From: Tenacibaculum sp. MAR_2010_89
GTDB lineage: Bacteria; Bacteroidota; Bacteroidia; Flavobacteriales; Flavobacteriaceae
Reading direction: 5' to 3'
Assembly (NCBI RefSeq): GCF_900105985.1
Contig: NZ_FNUB01000004.1
Location: forward strand, 37,501-101,500
Length of the DNA: 64,000 bases
The position numbers and the translations under genes were made by a program. The notes beneath the pieces were generated by a model, which did no database searches, was not told the DNA's origin, and saw only the letters and a program-made list of their open reading frames with translations. Of the stretch, positions 35,304-44,566 are shown one piece after another; position 1 is the first letter of the stretch; every line of letters begins with the position of its first letter.

Positions 35304-37171
35304 TGTCTGATATAATACAACTATTACCCGATCATGTAGCAAATCAAATTGCTGCAGGCGAAGTGGTACAACGACCTGCTTCTGTTGTTAAAGAATTATT
35401 AGAAAATGCTATTGATGCTGGTGCTACTTCTATAAAGTTGCTTTTAAAAGACGCTGGTAAAACGCTTATTCAAGTAATTGATGACGGAAAAGGCATGAGT
35501 ACTACTGATGCTCGTTTATCGTTTGAACGCCATGCTACCTCTAAAATAAAAGACGCTCAAGATTTATTTAACTTAAATACCAAGGGATTTCGAGGAGAAG
35601 CCTTAGCTTCTATTGCTGCAATTGCGCATGTTGAGTTAAAAACAAAACAAGAAGATGAAGAGTTAGGTACACAAATAAAAATTGAAGGAAGTAAAATTAC
35701 TTCTCAAGACACTATTTCAACAGCAAAAGGTACTAGTTTAGCTGTTAAAAATTTATTTTATAACATCCCTGCTCGACGTAATTTTTTGAAATCTGACACT
35801 ATTGAAACTCGACATATTGTTGACGAATTTCAACGTGTAGCTTTAGCACATCCTGATATTACTTTTTTATTACATCATAATAATAATGAAGTATATCATC
35901 TTAAAAAAAGTAACCTACGCAAACGTATTGTTGCTATTTTTAGTCCAAAGATGAATGAAAAACTGGTTCCTATCCAAGAACATACAGACATCATTACTAT
36001 TACTGGTTTTGTAGCTAAACCTGAATTTTCTAAGAAAAAAAGAGGAGAACAATTCTTTTTTGTTAATGATAGGTTTATTAAAAGTTCTTACTTGAATCAC
36101 GCTGTAGTAAATGCTTTTGAAGGTCTTTTAGAAAATGGATCACATCCTTCTTATTTTTTATATTTAGATGTACCTCCAAACAGCATTGATATTAACATTC
36201 ACCCAACTAAAACAGAAATAAAGTTTGATAATGAAAAAGCTTTATATGCAATTTTACGAGCTACTATAAAACATAGTTTAGGTCAATATAATGTTGCTCC
36301 TGTATTAGATTTTGAAAGAGATGCTAATTTAGACACACCTTATGATTACAGTAAAAAAGGAACTCCTTCTGTTCCTCCAATAACTGTAGACCCTAATTTT
36401 AATCCTTTTAAAACAGAGACTCAGTACGAATCAACTCCAACTATTAATTCTGGTTCTTCAAGTAATACTTCTTCAAGTTCTACCCAAAGTTATCAGGCTA
36501 ACTTTAAAAAAGACCCAGGTAATTGGGAGGCCTTATACACTAGTAATATTGAACCTCTAGATCCTGTACCTCAAGAACAACTTTTTGAATCTTATCAAGA
36601 AACTGAAACAGGTAAAACATTTCAAATTCAAAAAAAATATTTGTTAAGTTCAATAAAATCTGGAGTTGTTTTAATACATCAATCTTTAGCACATCAACGA
36701 ATATTGTATGAAGAGTTTTTAGAAAACATTACCGTTAAAGAAGCTAGTAGTCAACAACTATTATTCCCAGTTAGTATTTCTTTTTCTACTTCTGATATTG
36801 AAATGATATATACCATAAAATCAGATTTAGAAAGTGCTGGTTTTATGTTTGATGAATTCACCAAGGAGAGTGTTGTAATTGGAGGAATACCAACCTCTAT
36901 TACAGAAAGTCAAATTACACTTATATTGGAACAATTACTTGACGATATTAAGTTAGAAGTTCCAGACGCAAGTTTTAGTCATTTTGATGTTATGGCTAAG
37001 TCATTTGCTAAATCATTGGCTATAAAAACAGGAACTTTATTATCAACAAAGGAGCAAGAAAACTTAGTAAACGATTTATTTTCTTGTAAAGAACCTTCAG
37101 TTTCTCCTTTTGGTAAACCAATTTTTAAAACATTAACCTTACATGAAATTGATGCTATTTTTAACAAATAA
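35303..37171 (+). CDS. mutL: DNA mismatch repair protein MutL
   Basis: 622 residues. GHKL ATPase: ELLENAIDAGATSIKLLL, VIDDGKGMSTTDARLSFERH and GFRGEALASIAAIAHVELKT; S5-like domain to ~330 (FFVNDRFIKSSYLNHAV, IDINIHPTKTEIKF). A Ser/Thr-rich linker (385-410) leads to the C-terminal dimerisation domain. There the endonuclease-region motif reads LIHQSLAHQRILYEEF, so the usual Asp of DQHAxxERxxYE is replaced. MutL couples mismatch recognition by MutS to strand incision. The final FGKPIFKTL resembles the C-terminal metal-site motif. Start coupled to the upstream gene. Confidence 0.96.
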   Translation: MSDIIQLLPDHVANQIAAGEVVQRPASVVKELLENAIDAGATSIKLLLKDAGKTLIQVIDDGKGMSTTDARLSFERHATSKIKDAQDLFNLNTKGFRGEALASIAAIAHVELKTKQEDEELGTQIKIEGSKITSQDTISTAKGTSLAVKNLFYNIPARRNFLKSDTIETRHIVDEFQRVALAHPDITFLLHHNNNEVYHLKKSNLRKRIVAIFSPKMNEKLVPIQEHTDIITITGFVAKPEFSKKKRGEQFFFVNDRFIKSSYLNHAVVNAFEGLLENGSHPSYFLYLDVPPNSIDINIHPTKTEIKFDNEKALYAILRATIKHSLGQYNVAPVLDFERDANLDTPYDYSKKGTPSVPPITVDPNFNPFKTETQYESTPTINSGSSSNTSSSSTQSYQANFKKDPGNWEALYTSNIEPLDPVPQEQLFESYQETETGKTFQIQKKYLLSSIKSGVVLIHQSLAHQRILYEEFLENITVKEASSQQLLFPVSISFSTSDIEMIYTIKSDLESAGFMFDEFTKESVVIGGIPTSITESQITLILEQLLDDIKLEVPDASFSHFDVMAKSFAKSLAIKTGTLLSTKEQENLVNDLFSCKEPSVSPFGKPIFKTLTLHEIDAIFNK

Positions 37172-37255
37172 ATAATTTTTAAAATTAAAAAGAATAGTTA
37201 ATTTTATATGCGTTCTTTATTTAAATGATTCAGAACACTTTAAAACTTTTTTAAG

Positions 37256-37981
37256 ATGCCTAAATTAACAGATGCTATTAAGCATTTAATTATTATAAAT
37301 GTAATCATGTTTGCAACTCCATTGCTATTAAAAATGGATTTAACAAATATTTTTGCACTACATCTACCAACAAATGAACACTTTGGTTTTTGGCAATATA
37401 TTTCTAGTATGTTTATGCATGGTGGATCAATGCATTTAATATTCAACATGTATTCTTTATGGGCTTTCGGAACTCCGCTAGAGCAAATGTGGGGAAAAAA
37501 CAAGTTTTTATTCTTTTATTTTTCAGCAGGACTTGGAGCAGGCTTAATATATACTTTTGTTAATTATTATCAATTTAATGATATTTATGAGCAATTAATT
37601 AGTCTTGGTCTTTCTTCTTCTGATATTCAACAAATTTTAGAATTTGGTAAATACAATGATGACATAATAACATTGTCTAATAAAACAATGAGTGAATTTT
37701 ATTCTTTATATCATACACCCGCAGTAGGTGCCTCTGGAGCTATTTATGGAGTTTTAGTTGCTTTTGCTATCTCTTTTCCTGATGCTAAGCTAGCAATGAT
37801 CTTTTTTCCTGTACCAATAGCTGCTAAATACTTTATTCCATTAATTATTTTAAGTGATTTATTTTTTGGATTAACTAAATACTCTGTTGGAAACATTGCT
37901 CACTTTGCACATATAGGAGGTGCTATTATTGGTTTTATAATCGCTTGGTATTGGAAAAAAAATCAATTTAAAATTCTTTAA
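37256..37981 (+). CDS. Rhomboid-family intramembrane serine protease
   Basis: 241 residues and six predicted helices. Catalytic motifs: GASGAIYGVLVAF (Ser in GASG) and HFAHIGGAIIGFIIAWYW (His). HGGSMHLIFNMYSLWAFGTP is the HxxxxHxxxN helix. It cleaves membrane proteins within the bilayer; substrate unknown. A second rhomboid follows 29 bases later on the same strand. Confidence 0.93.
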   Translation: MPKLTDAIKHLIIINVIMFATPLLLKMDLTNIFALHLPTNEHFGFWQYISSMFMHGGSMHLIFNMYSLWAFGTPLEQMWGKNKFLFFYFSAGLGAGLIYTFVNYYQFNDIYEQLISLGLSSSDIQQILEFGKYNDDIITLSNKTMSEFYSLYHTPAVGASGAIYGVLVAFAISFPDAKLAMIFFPVPIAAKYFIPLIILSDLFFGLTKYSVGNIAHFAHIGGAIIGFIIAWYWKKNQFKIL

Positions 37982-38010
37982 ATTTACCTATTAATTTTCG
38001 TTTATTAAAG

Positions 38011-38871
38011 ATGGATGTATTAGAAAACATAAAGCATAGATTTAAACACGCAGGCATAGTCGAAAAACTAATTTACGTAAACCTTATCATCTATTTTGTT
38101 ACATTGATGTTCGATGTTTTTAGTAAATGGTTTAAAACTGGTGAAAATATTATTGTAAAATGGTTTTCTCTTAATTCGAGTTTTGATGTATTTGTTTCAC
38201 AACCTTGGACTATTTTTACTTACGGCTTTTTACATGCTAACTTCATTCATATTTTATTTAATTTAATTGCCCTGTTTTATATAGGTCATTTATTTAAACA
38301 ATACTTCACTTCAAAACAACTTCTTAATTTCTATCTACTAGGGACAGTTTCTGGAGGTATATTGTTTTTATTAGGATATAATTATATCCCTCTTTTTAAA
38401 AATCAATTAGTACCTCTTGTTGGAGCATCGGCAGGTATTTCAGCTATTTTTATAGGAATAGCTAGTTATATACCAAATTATCAATTAAAAATTAGATTTA
38501 TTGGATTCATACATTTGTGGAAACTAGCCCTTATATGGGTATTATTAGACTTAATACAATTATCAGGAAATAATGCGGGTGGTCATTTTGCACATTTAGG
38601 TGGATCTTTATTTGGTTTTATGTATGTAAAATATGCTAGTAATAAACAATTTAGTATCTTTAAGCCTTTTACCGATTTATTTAAAAGAAAAGAAAAACCT
38701 TTAAAAACTGTATATAAATCTGGTAAAAAACCAACGTACTCTACTGCAACAAAACGTAAATCTAAAACACAACAAGAAGTTGATCTGATTTTAGAAAAAA
38801 TAAGTAAATCAGGATACGAAACACTTTCTAAAGAAGAAAAAGAGTTTTTGTTTAAACAAGGAAAGAACTAA
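38011..38871 (+). CDS. Rhomboid-family intramembrane serine protease, second copy
   Basis: 286 residues. Same layout with VGASAGISAIFIGI (Ser) and HFAHLGGSLFGF (His), and HANFIHILFNLIALFYIGHL. The C-terminus adds ~75 basic cytoplasmic residues (KRKEKPLKTVYKSGKKPTYS onwards), ending in a KISKSGYETLSKEEKEFL motif that is also seen in other flavobacterial rhomboids. It follows the first rhomboid closely and is probably cotranscribed. The two copies are not close duplicates, judging by their low similarity outside the motifs. Confidence 0.92.
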   Translation: MDVLENIKHRFKHAGIVEKLIYVNLIIYFVTLMFDVFSKWFKTGENIIVKWFSLNSSFDVFVSQPWTIFTYGFLHANFIHILFNLIALFYIGHLFKQYFTSKQLLNFYLLGTVSGGILFLLGYNYIPLFKNQLVPLVGASAGISAIFIGIASYIPNYQLKIRFIGFIHLWKLALIWVLLDLIQLSGNNAGGHFAHLGGSLFGFMYVKYASNKQFSIFKPFTDLFKRKEKPLKTVYKSGKKPTYSTATKRKSKTQQEVDLILEKISKSGYETLSKEEKEFLFKQGKN

Positions 38872-38936
38872 ATAACTCTTTATTAAGAATTCCCCAAAGA
38901 AATACTATAAGACCATAACTTTTAAAATTTATTTGT

Positions 38937-39683
38937 GTGAAAAAGCTTTCAATTATAAACCCTCTTTTACTTTTTATTAATTCGATATTAGCAACCGCTT
39001 TGTTATTATCTTATTTACTGCCTTACATTTCACCAAAAACAGTACCCGCATTAACCATTTTTAGCTTATTTGTACCTTTCCTTGTACTAACTAATTTAGG
39101 ATTCCTTATTTACTGGTTAATTAAGCTTCATAAAAACACACTTTTATCAGCTTTTGTTTTACTTATAGGCTGGTTTGTAGCTCCGCCTCTTCTTAAATTT
39201 TCTAACAAGGAGATAGTTCTTACTAATGATTTAAAAGTAATGAGTTATAATGTAAGGATGTTTAATTATTACAAGTGGAATGATGATGTTACTACTGAAC
39301 AAAAAATTTATGAGTTTATAAATAATGAATCTCCAGATGTTATTTCACTACAAGAGTTTTATCAATCAGATTTATTAGATATTAAACTTCCTTATAAATA
39401 TATAAAAACAAAATCTGCTACTAATAAATTTGGTCTTGCTATTTATTCAAAACATCCAATTGTAAATTCGGGTTCTTTAAATTTTAAAAATAGCGCTAAC
39501 AATACAATTTTTATTGATATTGTAAAAAACATGGATACCATACGTATATATAATGCACACCTCGAATCTTTAAAAATTAATCCTAATAAAGAAAATTTTG
39601 GAGAAAAGAGTTCTGAACGTTTATTCAAACGTTTATCTAACGGATTTAAAAAAACAGGTAAGTCAAACCGAAAGTATTATTAA
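38937..39683 (+). pseudogene. Endonuclease/exonuclease/phosphatase (EEP) gene, 5' part, frameshifted
   Basis: A GTG start at 38937 opens 248 residues with two to three N-terminal helices, then the EEP fold: LKVMSYNVRMFNYYKWNDDV, DVISLQEFYQSDLL (metal Glu), FGLAIYSKHPIVN and IYNAHLES. In the A7 run at 39648-39654 the frame runs off to a stop. Removing one A joins it to the downstream frame, giving a full protein of about 338 residues. Membrane-anchored EEP proteins of this type are conserved in Flavobacteria. Either a recent mutation or a homopolymer sequencing error. Confidence 0.8.
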
Positions 39684-39951
39684 ACACGAATATAGCTGGA
39701 AAGGTAAAAAAATTATGTGCGGTGATTTTAATAATACTTCTTACTCATGGGTATATCGAAAATTATCAAAAAACAAAAAAGATGCTTTTATTGAAGGAGG
39801 TTTGGGTTCTGGAAAAACCTTTCGTTATATATACCCTATGCGAATTGACTTTATTTTAACAGACAAAAGTGCTGTTATAAATCAGTTTAAAACATACAAT
39901 GACAATAAACTTTCTGACCACTACCCTATTATGAGTCGTTTAAATTGGTAA
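39649..39951 (+). pseudogene. EEP gene, 3' part in shifted frame
   Basis: Continues the protein after the A7 run: KKQVSQTESIIKHEYSWKGK, then the EEP core IMCGDFNNTSYSWVYRKLSK (metal Asp and Asn), FRYIYPMRIDFILTDK and the terminal catalytic SDHYPIM. All remaining motifs of the family are here, in the frame one base ahead of the 5' part. The ATG at 39598 is inside the 5' part and not a true start. Confidence 0.8.
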
Positions 39952-40006
39952 TTTTAGTTCTTATTTTTAAAAATAATGTATTTTTGCCTGCACCAAATAA
40001 AAACAT

Positions 40007-41146
40007 ATGAAACATTACGATGTAGCTGTAATTGGTAGTGGCCCTTCAGGCGCTTCAACAGCTTTTCATTTAGCTAAAAAAGGAATTTCAACTGTTATTA
40101 TAGAAAAAGAAACGTTACCACGTTATAAAACTTGTGGTGGTGGTTTTGTTTTTAGAGGACGTAAAAATTTACCTTTTGAGATTGACGAAGTAGTTGAAAA
40201 AGAATTTCATACTGTTGATATTTATTTAGGTGACAAACTACATTTTAAAACTCATAGAGAAGATCCAACTATTTCTATGATTATGCGTGACTCTTTTGAT
40301 AATCTTATTACTCAAAAAGCAAAAGAATTTGGAGCTACTTTATTAGAAAATCACAAGTTAAAAGGATTATCTTTTGAAGGTAATCTAATCACTTTAGAAA
40401 CATCACAAGGTAATATTACTGCTAATTTTGTAATTGCTGCTGATGGTGCTTTAAGCCCTACAGCTAAAATGGCTGGTTGGAAAGAAGATACTCGAAAATT
40501 AATTCCAGCTTTAGAGTATGAGGTTGAAGTTTCTGATGAAGATTTTGAACGTTTATCAAAAGAAGTTCGTTTTGATATTGATGCTATTCCTTATGGATAC
40601 GCATGGAGTTTCCCTAAAAAAAATCATTTATCTATAGGAGTTGCTTCTGCTAGAAGAACTAAAATTAATTTAAAAAAGTTTTACCAAGAATATATGGAAA
40701 CACTTGGTATTACAAATGTAATTAGTGAATCTCAACACGGGTTTCAAATTCCTGTATCTCCTCGTACTGATGGTTTTGTTAAAAACAATGTCTTTTTAAT
40801 TGGAGATGCTGCAGGTTTTGCTGACCCTATAACCGCTGAAGGTATTTCTAATGCAATTTACAGTGGGAAATTAGCTGCTGAAGCTATTATTGAAAGTAAT
40901 AAAAATAATGAGCTTGCTGGTAAATTATATATAGAAAAAATAGAAGAAAACTTATTACCAGAAATTAAAACTGGTTTATGGCTTTCTAAATGGTTTTACG
41001 AACAAAAAACAGTTAGAAATATTTTACTAAAAAAATTCGGTCAACAATTTAGTGAAGCAATGGCTGATGTGTTTCATGGTGACAGAAGTTATCCTAAAGA
41101 CATTAAGAAAACAATTAAACAACGAATTAAGGATTTAGTATTCTAA
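40007..41146 (+). CDS. Geranylgeranyl-reductase-family FAD-dependent oxidoreductase
   Basis: 379 residues. FAD-binding Rossmann motif VAVIGSGPSGASTAFHLAKK at the N-terminus, then YKTCGGGFVFRGR, VIAADGALSPTAKMAG (DG motif), and FLIGDAAGFADPITAEGISN (FAD GD motif) near 265. The family reduces double bonds of prenyl chains of lipids or quinones. In Bacteroidota the substrate is not settled; menaquinone or archaeal-type lipid roles are only possibilities. Preceded by TATTTTTG (39979-39986) resembling a -7 box. Followed by a terminator. Confidence 0.87.
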   Translation: MKHYDVAVIGSGPSGASTAFHLAKKGISTVIIEKETLPRYKTCGGGFVFRGRKNLPFEIDEVVEKEFHTVDIYLGDKLHFKTHREDPTISMIMRDSFDNLITQKAKEFGATLLENHKLKGLSFEGNLITLETSQGNITANFVIAADGALSPTAKMAGWKEDTRKLIPALEYEVEVSDEDFERLSKEVRFDIDAIPYGYAWSFPKKNHLSIGVASARRTKINLKKFYQEYMETLGITNVISESQHGFQIPVSPRTDGFVKNNVFLIGDAAGFADPITAEGISNAIYSGKLAAEAIIESNKNNELAGKLYIEKIEENLLPEIKTGLWLSKWFYEQKTVRNILLKKFGQQFSEAMADVFHGDRSYPKDIKKTIKQRIKDLVF

Positions 41147-41175
41147 TTCTAAGTACCAAAAAATAATACCTTTTA

Positions 41176-41212
41176 AAAAAACGCTCTAAATGAATATTTA
41201 GAGCGTTTTTTA
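41176..41212 (+). terminator. Terminator after the geranylgeranyl-reductase-like gene
   Basis: AACGCTCTAAAT pairs with ATTTAGAGCGTT around GAAT, followed by T6. Confidence 0.88.
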
Positions 41213-41274
41213 TTAAATACTAAAACTCATATAAACATAAGTTTACTCTAATTAATAGTACTTACATAAAACAA

Positions 41275-41306
41275 AAAACACCATCAAAATGTTGATGGTG
41301 TTTTAT
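41275..41306 (-). terminator. Terminator after the coiled-coil protein gene
   Basis: AAAACACCATCA pairs with TGATGGTGTTTT around AAATGT, just past the stop of the minus-strand gene at 41328. Confidence 0.85.
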
Positions 41307-41327
41307 TATATGAAACCTATTAAATTC

Positions 41328-42203
41328 TTAAGGGTTCTTCAATTTTTCAATTGCTGCCTTTTTCTCTTGAATTTCAGCTTTTATTTTATCTAATCTTTGG
41401 TTTATTTTAGAAACTATAGATGCTTTTCTATTTATTTCTTTTTGAGTAGCATTATCATCAGCTTTAACTTTAGCTAATTTAGCCTGTGCTCTTTTTAAAC
41501 CTTCTTGACCACTTATTAAAATCTCTTCATTAACGATAATATCATCTTCTAACTCATTGATTTTATCACGATTCGCTTCAATTTTCTGATTTCTAATTGC
41601 TTCTTTTTGCTTAATTATTTTTTCTTTCTCTACTTTTATCTCACTATCAAGTCTATTTAACTTTTCAGCTTCTTTTAAAAGTTCTTCTTGCTCTTTACGA
41701 TATTTCTCTTCTCTTTCTTTTCTTTCTCTTTCTAACTTTTCTCTTGCTATTTTTAACCTTTCTTGACGTTCAGCTAATTCTTTTTCGTTATTCAGAAATG
41801 CAGTTTTCTCAACTTTAGTTTTAACTTTAGCTACTTTTGTTACTCCTTTTTTAGCCGTTTTTTTCCCTAAATCTTCTTTATAATTAACTAAAGTTCTTTT
41901 TTGCTTCTTTATTTTTTTATCTAAAGTGTTTAATCTACTTTGAACATTAGCAAAAATTTTACGTTTTCTTTCAATTTCTTTTCGTGTAGATTTTTTAGTT
42001 TTTTCTGTATTTGAAAATCTTTTCTTGATTCTTTCTAAACCATCAATTCCACTTACTAACATTTCTTCGTTAACGCGAATCTCTTCTTCTAAATTTCCAA
42101 TTTTTTTTCTAATTTCTTTTGATGTTTCTTGAGCAGTTGCTTGTTGTACATTTACGAAACTCAAAAAAGCAATTAAAGGGATAATGAACTTTAATATTCT
42201 CAT
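41328..42203 (-). CDS. Secreted coiled-coil protein with internal duplication
   Basis: 291 residues. Sec signal (LKFIIPLIAFLSFVNVQQAT, cleavage near TAQ). The mature protein is almost wholly charged coiled coil. Residues ~33-105 and ~215-288 are a duplicated unit: IGNLEEEIRVNEEMLVSGID aligns with INELEDDIIVNEEILISGQE, and RKEIERKRKIFANVQSRLN with QKEINRKASIVSKINQRLD, separated by a Lys/Glu-rich rod. The shared VNEExLxSGxxGLxR motif suggests a defined fold. Unknown function, probably a periplasmic structural or tethering protein. Confidence 0.6.
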   Translation of the reverse strand: MRILKFIIPLIAFLSFVNVQQATAQETSKEIRKKIGNLEEEIRVNEEMLVSGIDGLERIKKRFSNTEKTKKSTRKEIERKRKIFANVQSRLNTLDKKIKKQKRTLVNYKEDLGKKTAKKGVTKVAKVKTKVEKTAFLNNEKELAERQERLKIAREKLERERKEREEKYRKEQEELLKEAEKLNRLDSEIKVEKEKIIKQKEAIRNQKIEANRDKINELEDDIIVNEEILISGQEGLKRAQAKLAKVKADDNATQKEINRKASIVSKINQRLDKIKAEIQEKKAAIEKLKNP

Positions 42204-42664
42204 TTTATTAAATTTAATTTAAATAACATTTACTTGAAATGCGACACATATTAGCAATTTTAGTCACATTTTTTCATTTAACTTTTGTGGGCACAAATGA
42301 AATAATATTATTTTACAATTCCTAATTATTTTAACACCAAAAAAAACAATCAACAATCTGTTATACATCTATTTAGTTAATGAAGCTATAAATGAAACAC
42401 AAACTAAAAACCTTCAAAATTTAACACTTTTTTAGTCTTTTTATTTCGTTTTAACTCCTAGTATTTCTTATTGATTATCTTACTATTTTTTTTAATTACT
42501 GTATTTTAGTCTATTGTAATATATTTAGAGTTGATATTTTTACTTTAATGATAAAAAACACATTTGATTAATCATTAAAAAAGGGTTCTAGCAATTCAAA
42601 TAACAAAAAAAAACAAGCCATAAATAAGGCTTGCTTTTATCTTTTATAAATAACTACTCTAAAG
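42204..42664. other. Intergenic region with a terminator at its end
   Basis: About 460 AT-rich bases upstream of the coiled-coil gene and downstream of the amidohydrolase gene. Near the right end CAAGCC (42614-42619) pairs with GGCTTG (42628-42633) and serves as the amidohydrolase terminator. No ORF is supported elsewhere. Confidence 0.5.
42614..42640 (-). terminator. Terminator of the amidohydrolase gene
   Basis: CAAGCC pairs with GGCTTG around ATAAATAA with an A-run on the left, which reads as a U-run in the minus-strand transcript. The short stem makes it weaker than the others. Confidence 0.6.
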
Positions 42665-44404
42665 TTATTGAATAAAGTAAACTTTTTTAATTTTATTATT
42701 TTCTATGTGATATATAGCAACTGCTTCTAATATTCTATTTCCAAACTGAACACGCTCCTTATCTATTACAATATTTCCTTGACTAATTCTACTAACTAAT
42801 TCACAATGTAAGTTCGGTGTGTTTTTAAACATTTGAGCATATCCTTTTCTCATTGTTTCTTTACCTTTATATTGTAATTTATTTGGATAATTATATACCT
42901 CAACATCATCTGCATATGGTTCTAAAAAGGCATCAATATCTCTTAAGTTATAAGCATTTAATTGCCTTTGTGCTAAATCAGCAGGAGTGGTTTGAAGTAT
43001 TTTAGAAGGTGTAAAAACCTCTCCTTTGTTTATCACTTTATTAATCTTGGTTATATTCTCTATATTTTCAATTGGATTCGCATCTAATAAAATAAGGTTT
43101 GCTTTTTTTCCAACACTAACGGTTCCGAATTCTTTTTCTTTATTAAGAACTTTAGCACCATTTATAGTAGACGCAGTTATTAATTGCCAATTATTCATTC
43201 CACTTTTATGCATCGCTTTTAATTCTGCTAAATAAGAAGAAGCATGTAACGTTCCAATATTTCCTGCATCAGTTCCTGTAGCTATTAAAACTCCTGCATC
43301 AGACAACTTTTTAAGATTAGTCATCATTATTGACCTACTTTTTTTAGAGCGAGCAATACTTGCTTTGGAATTAACACTTTTCTTATAACGTTTTATAAGT
43401 AGAGTATCTGGTAAGTGTTTTAAATCAAGTAACGACCCTAATTGATCAGGATCTGCTTTTTCTAACTCATGATGACTCATTTTTATCTTTTGTCCTAATG
43501 TGTTCATATAACCATCATACACTACTAATGTTGGACAAAGAACTGTTTTCTTTTTTAACAATAACTGAACAAAATCATCTTTTAACTCTTCATCATCCAC
43601 ACTATGCACTAAAAAATCACATCCGTTTTCTACCGCCAACTGAGCCGTAATTCTTTGAGAAGCGTGAACTGCAACTTTCAAATTATTTTCATGAGCTTTA
43701 TCTATAATTGCTTTTACTATTGGTAAATTTTTTCGCGCACTCTCTTCTTTTGAAAGTCCATCAGTACCAACTATATACCAAATTTTAATAAAATCAGGCT
43801 TGTATGCTAATTGTTCTTCTACCATTTTAACTCCATCTTCTTTAGTTTTTACTAAATTAAAAGGAGCATCGTTTTTTAAGTTTTTATAGGCTTTAGGTAA
43901 ATATGTTGTTAACAAAGGTCCTGTCATATAAACAGAAGGACTCTTCTTATTTTCTTTATACTTATCTCTTGCTTTTAATAAATTATAAGTTGCTCCAACA
44001 TCTATTACATTTGTAATCCCATTCTGTAAATATCGTTGCATTTTATTCTCCATTTTAGTGTGAGAATTTTTTATTTCTTTATGATAAGGCAAGTCTTTTC
44101 GCAAGTCTATTACATCTGGTCGTGTATAGAGTCCTCCACTTTGAAAAAAGTGGATATGAGCATCAGTTAATCCAGGAAATAAAAATTTTCCTGTTCCGTC
44201 TATTATTTTCCCTTTAGAAGGTATTTTTATTTTTTTACTAGATTTAATCGAAGTAATAATATCATCTGTAATTTCTACAGTTTGATTAGATACTAATCTT
44301 TGTTTTTCTACATCAACTATTGTAACATTTGTAATATAGGTTTGTGCACACAGTGGCACAGATGAAATTACTAGAGCCAACACTCTTAAAAACTTATTTT
44401 TCAT
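42665..44404 (-). CDS. Amidohydrolase with C-terminal SnoaL/NTF2-like domain, exported
   Basis: 579 residues. Sec signal (FLRVLALVISSVPLCAQ). Residues ~40-455 are an imidazolonepropionase/prolidase-like amidohydrolase: GLTDAHIHFF metal motif, IKIWYIVGTDG with the bridging Lys, VAVHASQRITAQ, DFLVHSVDD, and ATGTDAGNIG with the catalytic Asp. From ~460 a SnoaL/NTF2-like cone domain follows (LAQRQLNAYNLRDIDAFLEP, DDVEVYNYPNKL, KERVQFGNRI). The combination in one polypeptide suggests a periplasmic hydrolase with an auxiliary domain. Substrate unknown, possibly a dipeptide or cyclic imide. Confidence 0.85.
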   Translation of the reverse strand: MKNKFLRVLALVISSVPLCAQTYITNVTIVDVEKQRLVSNQTVEITDDIITSIKSSKKIKIPSKGKIIDGTGKFLFPGLTDAHIHFFQSGGLYTRPDVIDLRKDLPYHKEIKNSHTKMENKMQRYLQNGITNVIDVGATYNLLKARDKYKENKKSPSVYMTGPLLTTYLPKAYKNLKNDAPFNLVKTKEDGVKMVEEQLAYKPDFIKIWYIVGTDGLSKEESARKNLPIVKAIIDKAHENNLKVAVHASQRITAQLAVENGCDFLVHSVDDEELKDDFVQLLLKKKTVLCPTLVVYDGYMNTLGQKIKMSHHELEKADPDQLGSLLDLKHLPDTLLIKRYKKSVNSKASIARSKKSRSIMMTNLKKLSDAGVLIATGTDAGNIGTLHASSYLAELKAMHKSGMNNWQLITASTINGAKVLNKEKEFGTVSVGKKANLILLDANPIENIENITKINKVINKGEVFTPSKILQTTPADLAQRQLNAYNLRDIDAFLEPYADDVEVYNYPNKLQYKGKETMRKGYAQMFKNTPNLHCELVSRISQGNIVIDKERVQFGNRILEAVAIYHIENNKIKKVYFIQ

Positions 44405-44522
44405 ATTATATTTTGTTTGATTAGGGTTACATACTTTTATAAGTACTGCTTTTTTTGTAATGTGTTACAGTTAACGAATATAAATATTAAAGTTCAAGAA
44501 AATTCATTTCTTCTATAAACAC

Positions 44523-44547
44523 AAAAAACTCCAATTGGAGTTTTTTT
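44523..44547 (-). terminator. Terminator after the leucine-rich repeat gene
   Basis: AAAACTCCAATTGGAGTTTT is a perfect 20-base inverted repeat flanked by A and T runs, 20 bases beyond the stop of the gene at 44567. Confidence 0.85.
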
Positions 44548-44566
44548 ATGTTATTTTGAATCGAAC

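Noticed and set aside
40007..41146. Geranylgeranyl-reductase-like enzyme as evidence for chlorophyll or archaeal lipid synthesis
   Set aside because: The family is common in Bacteroidota without those pathways.
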